A stretch of 64,000 bases of DNA. Origin: Pedococcus aerophilus. GTDB lineage: Bacteria > Actinomycetota > Actinomycetes > Actinomycetales > Dermatophilaceae. Below the pieces are notes generated by a model. It searched no databases. It saw nothing but the letters and a program-made list of their open reading frames with translations, and was not told the DNA's origin. The translations under genes were made by a program, and so were the position numbers. Position 1 is the first letter of the stretch; each line of letters begins with the position of its first letter. The stretch spans positions 2,155,942 to 2,219,941 of the forward strand of contig NZ_BAAARN010000001.1 in NCBI RefSeq assembly GCF_039532215.1, given 5' to 3'. Below are positions 58,756 to 64,000 of the stretch, one piece after another.

Positions 58756-59964
58756 TCAGGGCCAGATCGAGGAGACCCACTCGGGGTGGTCGATGAACGG
58801 GTTCCTGTTGTGCTGCCAGGTGTCGTAGATGACCTGGTTGCGGCGCTTCTCGAACGCGTCCGGCGGGTCGCCCGCGCTCCACGCCTTGAGGACCGAGAGC
58901 TTGCCGATGTACGGCGCTGTGCCGTTGTTGACCGACTCGTTGGGCTCGAGGTTGGGCCAGCCGTCGTCGCCCTCGTAGCGGACGGCCATGTAGAAGATCA
59001 TCCGGGCGACGTCGCCCTTGACCGAGTCGCGGGGCTCGAAGGAGTCGGCGTCGCGCCAGCAGTCCGAGCACTGGCTGACCGCCGTGCCACCGTTGTCGAA
59101 GTCGAGGTTGCCGCGGTCGCTGTTGACCGTGACGTCCTCGGGGCGCAGGTGGTGGACGTCGGTGCCGGGGCCGTTCACCGTGCCGAAGTCGCCGTGGCTC
59201 TTGGCCCAGACGTGCTCGCGGTTCCACTGGTCGACGCCGCCACCGTTGTCGGCCTTGGAGATCGAGCGCCCCGAGTAGATCTCGATGACGTTGTTCGTGT
59301 TGTTCGGGTCCTGGTCGGAGTCCTTGAGGGCGTTCCAGACCTGGTCGTAGGTCAGCACGGTCTGGCTCTTGATGATGGTGTGCAGACTGCTGCGGAGGGC
59401 GCTGCCGGTCTTGCCGATCGCCGGGGCGTAGTAGGTGCCGTCGTACGGGCCGGTGGTGCCGGTGGGGTTCGGGCTGGTGGTCGAGGTCGTCGAGGTGGGG
59501 GTCGTCGTGGTCGTCGTCGGGTTCGGCGTCGAGCCGACCGCGCTGATGGCCGTCGGCGACTTCAGGCCGGCGTGCGAGAAGTAGGCGGTCAGCGTGCCGG
59601 TGACGTCGACCTGCGTGCCCATCTTGGACGGGTTCGTCCTCAGCCCCCAGGTCGAGCGCCACTGGGACGTCAGCTGGACGTAGACCATCTTCGAGGTGCT
59701 GGTCTCACCCGCCGTGTCCGCGAGCGCGATGGCCAGGTCGTCGGTGAACCCGCTGCGGTTGACGGTGGTCGTCGCCACCGGCTCCCCGACGATGTAGCCG
59801 CGGACCGTCTGCACCGAGTTGTTCTGGGTGGCGATCGCCTGGCTGACGGTGAGGGGCGCGGCCGCGGTGGCGGTGCGCGCCGTGGTCGCGACGAACGCGA
59901 CGAGGAGGAGGACGGCGACGAGTGCAAGGCGTGGGCGCACTCGGATGGTGAGCTGCTGTGGCAT
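58756..59964 (-). CDS. Secreted endonuclease I family nuclease
   Basis: A 402-residue exported nuclease. A signal peptide (residues 1-36) is followed by an OB-fold/DUF6359-like domain (SVQTVRGYIVGEPVATTTV), a Thr/Pro-rich linker (about residues 150-175), and a C-terminal EndA/BsnA-type endonuclease I domain with WNREHVWAKSHGDFG and DVHHLRPEDVTVNSDRGN carrying the catalytic His and metal Asn. It probably degrades extracellular DNA or RNA. ATG at 59964 chosen over 59991 because the signal peptide begins there. Confidence 0.9.
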   Translation of the reverse strand: MPQQLTIRVRPRLALVAVLLLVAFVATTARTATAAAPLTVSQAIATQNNSVQTVRGYIVGEPVATTTVNRSGFTDDLAIALADTAGETSTSKMVYVQLTSQWRSTWGLRTNPSKMGTQVDVTGTLTAYFSHAGLKSPTAISAVGSTPNPTTTTTTPTSTTSTTSPNPTGTTGPYDGTYYAPAIGKTGSALRSSLHTIIKSQTVLTYDQVWNALKDSDQDPNNTNNVIEIYSGRSISKADNGGGVDQWNREHVWAKSHGDFGTVNGPGTDVHHLRPEDVTVNSDRGNLDFDNGGTAVSQCSDCWRDADSFEPRDSVKGDVARMIFYMAVRYEGDDGWPNLEPNESVNNGTAPYIGKLSVLKAWSAGDPPDAFEKRRNQVIYDTWQHNRNPFIDHPEWVSSIWP

Positions 59965-60090
59965 GGACGCAACCTGCCAGCAGCACGGCATACAGCGGGC
60001 GAACGCCGGTTATGGGAGCGGGACGGGCTTGGCAAATTTCCGGTATGCCGCGTGTGCCCCTTCCCGGTGCACGTGGGCGAAGATGGCCGG

Positions 60091-60867
60091 GTGAGTGCCG
60101 ATCCGGTCTTCCGCAAGGGCAGCACCTCGGCTCCCGACGGCTACTTCCGGTGGGAGGCCGCGGGTCTGGCGTGGCTGGCGGACGCCCCCCGCGGGGTGCC
60201 GGTGGTCGAGGTCGTCGAGGTCGGCGACGACCACCTGGACCTGCGGCGGCTGTCGTTCGTCAACCCCGACCCGGCGATGGCCGAGCAGTTCGGGGCGCGG
60301 CTGGCGCGGACCCACGACGCGGGGGCACCTGCGTTCGGCAGCGCGCCGCCCGGGTGGTCGGGGGACGGGTTCCTCGGTCCGGCGACCGAGCTGCTGCCGC
60401 TGCCGCTGCGGCCGACCTCCTCGTGGGGCGAGTTCTGGGCCGAGCAGCGCATCCTCGCCATGTTGCCGCTCGGGCGGGACCGCGGGCTCTGGCACCGGGG
60501 TGACGTGGCCGTGCTCGAGGCGGTGGCCCGTCGCGTGGCGCGCGGCGAGTTCGACGACGGGTCGGCCCCGGCCCGGATCCACGGCGACCTGTGGTCAGGC
60601 AACATCGCCTGGACGGCGTCCGGTGGGGTGCTGATCGACCCCGCTGCGCACGGCGGCCACCGGGAGACGGACCTGGCGATGCTGGCGCTGTTCGGCTGCC
60701 CGCACTGGGACTTCGTCGTCGGCGGGTACCTCGACCAGCATCGGCTCGACGCCCAATGGCAGGCGCGCGTGGCCCTGCACCAGCTGCACCCGCTGATGGT
60801 GCACGCCGTCCTCTTCGGCGGCGACTACGCCCAGCGCACCATCGACCTCGCCAAGCGCTACCGCTGA
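60091..60867 (+). CDS. Fructosamine kinase family protein
   Basis: A 258-residue kinase of the fructosamine/ketosamine-3-kinase family, which phosphorylates protein-bound sugar adducts for their removal. Visible: FRKGSTSAPDGYFRWEAAGL (nucleotide loop region), ARLARTHDAGAPAFG, the catalytic loop RIHGDLWSGNIAW (Asp, Asn) and VLIDPAAHGGHRETDLAML (metal Asp). GTG at 60091 has a weak ribosome site; other starts further upstream are possible. Divergent from the endonuclease gene. Confidence 0.88.
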   Translation: MSADPVFRKGSTSAPDGYFRWEAAGLAWLADAPRGVPVVEVVEVGDDHLDLRRLSFVNPDPAMAEQFGARLARTHDAGAPAFGSAPPGWSGDGFLGPATELLPLPLRPTSSWGEFWAEQRILAMLPLGRDRGLWHRGDVAVLEAVARRVARGEFDDGSAPARIHGDLWSGNIAWTASGGVLIDPAAHGGHRETDLAMLALFGCPHWDFVVGGYLDQHRLDAQWQARVALHQLHPLMVHAVLFGGDYAQRTIDLAKRYR

Positions 60868-60897
60868 CGCGTCACCGCCACCGCCTCCCCCCGCTTG

Positions 60898-61401
60898 TCA
60901 GGGGAGCAGTCCACGGACGTAGGCGGCCTGGCCCACGTGCTGCTGGTCGTCGTTGACCACGCTGACCAGCCGCACGCCGAGCGTCACCGGCGGGTCCCAG
61001 CGCTCATCGACCACGCGGTCGAGCTCGTCGGGGGCGAGCCCCTTCACCCAGCGGACGGTCTGCGCGTGGACCGCGTCGAGGTAGCCGGTGAGCTGGTCCG
61101 CCGTCAGGTCCTTGACCTGCGCGACCTCCTCGGGCGACGCGCCATACCCGGTCTCGGTCTCCTCGAAGGGGAGGCCGAAGTCGCGCTCGAAACCCTGGCT
61201 GGTCCACACCTGGTCGAGCCCGGCGGCGTCGGCGACGTGGTCGTCCTGCACGCGGGTGAGGTGCCAGACGAGCCAGCCGATCGAGTTGGCGCCCTCGCCG
61301 GGCTGGTGCGCCAGCTGGTCGGGCGTGAGGCCCTCGACCGCGCTGTGCACGCCCTCCTGGATCCGGGTGAAACCGTCGACGAGCAGCTCGGCAGGAGTCA
61401 T
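60898..61401 (-). CDS. DinB-fold (DUF664) mycothiol-transferase-like protein
   Basis: A 167-residue four-helix DinB-superfamily protein. Metal His triad: SIGWLVWHLTRVQDDHVADA (two His) and VVNDDQQHVGQAAYVRGL (third). Mycothiol/bacillithiol S-transferases belong to this group, and actinobacterial members usually take mycothiol. The substrate is not known. ATG at 61401. Confidence 0.85.
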   Translation of the reverse strand: MTPAELLVDGFTRIQEGVHSAVEGLTPDQLAHQPGEGANSIGWLVWHLTRVQDDHVADAAGLDQVWTSQGFERDFGLPFEETETGYGASPEEVAQVKDLTADQLTGYLDAVHAQTVRWVKGLAPDELDRVVDERWDPPVTLGVRLVSVVNDDQQHVGQAAYVRGLLP

Positions 61402-61447
61402 GGTTTCGACCCTACGTCTGGCGTCCCGACACTGCTCGGACCGTGGG

Positions 61448-62977
61448 TCAGTCGAAGACGAGGGGTTCGCTGCGGCGGGGCATGACGAGGACGGCGATGA
61501 TCATCGTCGCTGCCAGCACCAGCACGCCGATGAACACCTGGTGGGTCGCACTGGTCAACGACTCACGCACGAAGTCGCGGACCACAGCCGTGACGCCGGA
61601 CTGGTCGCCGAGCACCACGGCGGCGTCGTCCGCGGTCTTCGGCAGGGTGCCGGTCGCCCCGGCCGGCGGGGTCTGGAAGTCCCGCGCCAGCGTTGCGTTG
61701 GCGATCGCCCCGAACACGGCGACACCGACCGCGCTGCCGAGCGAGCGGAAGAACAGGTTGGTGGCGGTGACGACGCCCCGGCGGTCCCAGTCGACCGACG
61801 ACTGGACGGCCACGAGGGTGGGGACCGAGGCGTACCCGAGGCCCACGCCGACGACGAACGTGTACGCGGCGATCGCCCACAGGCTGGTCCGCTCGTCGAC
61901 GAGCAGCAGCAGCGCGCTGCCGAGGACGACGAACACGACACCGAGGATCGAGGTGTTGCGGAACCCGAACCGCATGTAGATCTTCCCGGCGCTGGCCGCC
62001 GCGATCGGCCAGCCGATGGTCATCGCCCCGAGGGCCAGACCCGAGAGCAGCGCGCCGTAGCCGAGGACACCCTGGGCGAAGGTCGGGACGTAGGACGTCA
62101 GGCCGATGAGCACGGCACCGATGACGAGCGAGGCGAGGTTGGCGCCGATGAGCACGCGACGGGTGAACACCCACAGCGGCAGGATCGGTTCGGCCGCCCG
62201 GCGCTCGACGAACACGAATGCCACGAGCAGCACGACCGAAGCCACCACGATGCCGATCCCCGCCGGCGACAGCCACTCCCACGAGTGCCCGCCCTCGAGC
62301 AGCGCGAGGATGAGCAGCGAGACCCCCGTCGTGAGCAGGATCGCGCCGGCCCAGTCGATGCGGTGCCGGACGCGCTCGATGTTCTCGTGGAACCCGCGCA
62401 GCAGCAGCACGGTGGCCAGCGCCCCGATCGGCAGGTTGACGAAGAAGATCCAGCGCCACGAGACGTACTCGGAGAAGACGCCGCCCAGGGTCGGACCGAC
62501 GAGGGCGGCCACGCCCCATACGCTCGCGATGAAGCCCTGGACCCGGGCCCGCTCCTCGACGGAGTAGATGTCGCCGATGATCGTGATGGACATCGGGAGC
62601 ACCGAGCCGGCACCGAGGCCCTGGATGACGCGGGCGGCGATGAGCAGCGGCATCGACCACGCGGCTCCGCAGAGGATGGACCCGATGAGGAAGAGCGCGA
62701 TGCCGATGAGCATGACCGGCTTGCGGCCGATGCCGTCGGCGAGCTTGCCGTAGATCGGGACCGAGACGGCCTGGGCCAGCAGGTAGATCGAGAACAGCCA
62801 CGGGAACTGCGAGAACCCGCCGAGGTCGCTGACCACCGCCGGGACCGCGGCCGCGAGGATGGTCGAGTCGATCGCCACCAGCGCGGTGCACATCATCACC
62901 GCGAGCAGCACAGGACCACGCTCGCTGCGCAGGCCGACACCGCTCCTGGTCTCCGGGGTCTCCGTGGTTTGCGTCAC
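61448..62977 (-). CDS. MFS multidrug efflux transporter, EmrB/QacA-like (14 helices)
   Basis: A roughly 509-residue DHA2 transporter. Motifs: ALVAIDSTILAAAVPAVVSD (motif D-type acidic helix 1), YGKLADGIGRKPVMLIG (motif A), VIQGLGAGSVLPMSITIIGD (motif B/C region). Substrate unknown. GTG at 62977 used; TTG at 62989 is an alternative. It is divergent from soxR, and the SoxR box lies between the two, so it may be induced by redox-cycling compounds. Confidence 0.9.
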   Translation of the reverse strand: MTQTTETPETRSGVGLRSERGPVLLAVMMCTALVAIDSTILAAAVPAVVSDLGGFSQFPWLFSIYLLAQAVSVPIYGKLADGIGRKPVMLIGIALFLIGSILCGAAWSMPLLIAARVIQGLGAGSVLPMSITIIGDIYSVEERARVQGFIASVWGVAALVGPTLGGVFSEYVSWRWIFFVNLPIGALATVLLLRGFHENIERVRHRIDWAGAILLTTGVSLLILALLEGGHSWEWLSPAGIGIVVASVVLLVAFVFVERRAAEPILPLWVFTRRVLIGANLASLVIGAVLIGLTSYVPTFAQGVLGYGALLSGLALGAMTIGWPIAAASAGKIYMRFGFRNTSILGVVFVVLGSALLLLVDERTSLWAIAAYTFVVGVGLGYASVPTLVAVQSSVDWDRRGVVTATNLFFRSLGSAVGVAVFGAIANATLARDFQTPPAGATGTLPKTADDAAVVLGDQSGVTAVVRDFVRESLTSATHQVFIGVLVLAATMIIAVLVMPRRSEPLVFD

Positions 62978-63053
62978 GAACAGGGACAACCCCGCCCCGA
63001 CGGTCCCCTATTCCGTCGCTTGCCTCCAGCCGGCTGGGCGGCGAGACTTCGAA

Positions 63054-63071
63054 CCTGAAGCGCACTTGAGG
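63054..63071. promoter_or_regulatory. SoxR box
   Basis: CCTGAAGCGCACTTGAGG matches the SoxR operator CCTCAAGTTAACTTGAGG at 14 of 18 positions with both outer half-sites intact. It sits 11 bases upstream of soxR and 76 bases upstream of the divergent MFS start. Confidence 0.8.
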
Positions 63072-63082
63072 GATGGGGCGGT

Positions 63083-63550
63083 ATGGAGCCGACGGACGTG
63101 CTCACGGTGTCGGAGGTGGCCGAGCGCAGCGGGTTCGCGGCGTCGGCGCTGCGGTACTACGAGAAGCAGGGGCTGATCGACGCGTCGCGCACCTCGGGTG
63201 GGCAGCGCCGGTACGAGCGCAGCGTCCTGCGCCGCCTCGCCTTCATCCGCGCCGCGAGCAACGTCGGCCTGTCGCTGGAGGAGATCCGCACCGAGCTCGC
63301 TGGCCTCCCGAAGGGCCGCACCCCCACCAAGTCCGACTGGCACCGCATCTCCGGCCACTGGCGCACCCGCCTCGACGAGCAGCTCGAGGCGCTCGAGGCC
63401 CTGCGCGACAAGCTCGACTCCTGCATCGGCTGCGGCTGCCTGTCGCTCAAGCAGTGCGGCATCTCCAACCCCGCCGACAAGGCGGCGGCCACCGAGGACG
63501 CTCCCGGCGCGGCATACCTCCCGCCACTCCTGCGCCGCGCGCCTCGCTGA
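63083..63550 (+). CDS. soxR: Redox-sensitive transcriptional activator SoxR
   Basis: A 155-residue MerR-family activator. Winged HTH: TVSEVAERSGFAASALRYYE and GGQRRYERSVLRRLAFI. The [2Fe-2S] cluster ligands are CIGCGCLSLKQC (C-x2-C-x-C-x5-C) near residues 113-124. In actinobacteria SoxR senses redox-active metabolites and controls a handful of efflux or oxidoreductase genes; here the divergent MFS pump is the natural target. ATG at 63083. Confidence 0.95.
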   Translation: MEPTDVLTVSEVAERSGFAASALRYYEKQGLIDASRTSGGQRRYERSVLRRLAFIRAASNVGLSLEEIRTELAGLPKGRTPTKSDWHRISGHWRTRLDEQLEALEALRDKLDSCIGCGCLSLKQCGISNPADKAAATEDAPGAAYLPPLLRRAPR

Positions 63551-63567
63551 TCCGGCAGGCTGGGACC

Positions 63568-64000
63568 GTGCAGCTCCCCGTCCTGACCTACAACATCCAC
63601 AGCGGCGTCGGCATCGACGGCGTCCTCGACCTCGACCGTCTGGCGGACGTCATCGCGGCCAGCGGCGCCGAGCTCGTCGCCCTCCAGGAGGTGGACCGGC
63701 ACCGCCGCGAGCAGAGCACGTTCGCCGACCAGCCGGGTCACCTCGCGCAGAGGCTCGGGATGCATCTCGCGTATGCAGCGTGCCTGGACGAGGAGCCGGC
63801 CCACCCGGGTGCGCCGAGGGCGCAGTACGGGACGGCGTTGCTCAGCACCCGCCCGCTGCGGGACATCGCCACCAGCTTGTTGCCGTGCTTCCCCGGCAGC
63901 GAGCAGCGCGGCCTGCTCGAGGCCACCGTCGAGGTGGGCGGCACGGTCCTGCGGGTGCTCGGCACCCACCTCCAGTGGGACAGCGAGGACGAGCGGCTCG
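63568..64000 (+). CDS. Endonuclease/exonuclease/phosphatase-family protein (3' truncated)
   Basis: The gene runs off the window end. The visible 144 residues begin VQLPVLTYNIHSGVGIDGVL (metal Asn), then ALQEVDRHRREQS (Glu), YGTALLSTRPLRD and VLGTHLQWDSEDERL, the first half of an EEP-fold enzyme. No signal peptide, unlike the EEP protein at 47.4 kb, so probably cytosolic. GTG start at 63568, 17 bases after the soxR stop; could be co-transcribed with soxR. Confidence 0.85.
   Translation, partial: MQLPVLTYNIHSGVGIDGVLDLDRLADVIAASGAELVALQEVDRHRREQSTFADQPGHLAQRLGMHLAYAACLDEEPAHPGAPRAQYGTALLSTRPLRDIATSLLPCFPGSEQRGLLEATVEVGGTVLRVLGTHLQWDSEDERL

Noticed and set aside
61088-63058. 656-residue open frame on the + strand
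   Set aside because: Shadow of the DinB and MFS genes on the opposite strand; composition is typical of GC-rich antisense frames.
1-64000. CRISPR arrays, insertion sequences, integrase, phage structural genes, tRNA or rRNA
   Set aside because: I searched by eye for spaced repeats, transposase motifs, T-arm sequences and rRNA signatures and found none.

Overview
The window is high-GC actinobacterial DNA. The evidence is an IdeR/DtxR-type iron box, Tat-dependent PhoD, polyprenol-phosphate-mannose-dependent mannosyltransferases (GT87 and MptB types), mycothiol-linked DinB/maleylpyruvate-isomerase folds, GAF-ANTAR and SoxR regulators, frequent GTG starts and ATGA/GTGA gene overlaps. A Micrococcales genome of the Intrasporangiaceae type is my inference; no rRNA or tRNA gene is present to confirm it.

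Layout. 1-5.9 kb: iron uptake (efeU-efeO, iron box upstream), zwf, pheA with a DUF4446 gene, and a GDT1-type cation transporter. 5.9-14 kb: a hydroxyacid dehydrogenase overlapping a GT87 mannosyltransferase, a large membrane protein, then GT2 and MptB glycosyltransferases, DUF5926 and an anti-sigma-type ATPase. 14-16.2 kb: GDPD and a sigma factor translationally coupled to an O6-alkylguanine methyltransferase. 16.2-18.6 kb: an unusual three-gene cassette (HEAT protein, zincin protease, beta-repeat/coiled-coil protein) with no signal peptides. 18.7-25.2 kb: DUF421, PhoD, a phosphotransferase, MarR with a divergent mycothiol-fold enzyme, GNAT and an AAA ATPase. 25.4-32.8 kb: a frameshifted M20 peptidase, palindromic repeats, an unrecognised helical protein and several small housekeeping genes.

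32.8-40.6 kb is a clear compositional island. It is visibly AT-richer, with ordinary mixed codon use where the flanks use almost only G/C third positions. It carries (i) a RelA/SpoT-fold protein directly followed by a DUF262 (GmrS/SspE-like) protein; (ii) an unknown helical protein; (iii) a membrane-anchored gene interrupted by an in-frame TGA; (iv) a small EACC1-like protein, an HExxH peptidase, a possible trypco2-like small protein and a possible nuclease-fold protein in one co-directional block. I regard (i) and (iv) as the best candidates for undescribed conflict or defence systems.

40.6-64 kb returns to core composition. It has two ECF42-type sigma factor modules with DGPF/YCII partners and three matching promoters (TGTCGW-N17-CGWSGT, one weaker at -10), a secreted EEP nuclease, a CadI/ArsR pair with two matching operators, Fpg/Nei, two MFS pumps (one divergent from SoxR with a SoxR box), App1 phosphatase, gnd, GAF-ANTAR, endonuclease I, fructosamine kinase and a truncated EEP gene at the right edge.

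No gap longer than 300 bases lacks a gene. Intergenic inverted repeats, many between convergent genes, serve as probable terminators; only the one at 57.7 kb has a U-tract. zwf and gnd both supply NADPH through the pentose phosphate pathway but lie 50 kb apart. No CRISPR array, insertion sequence or phage structural gene was seen.
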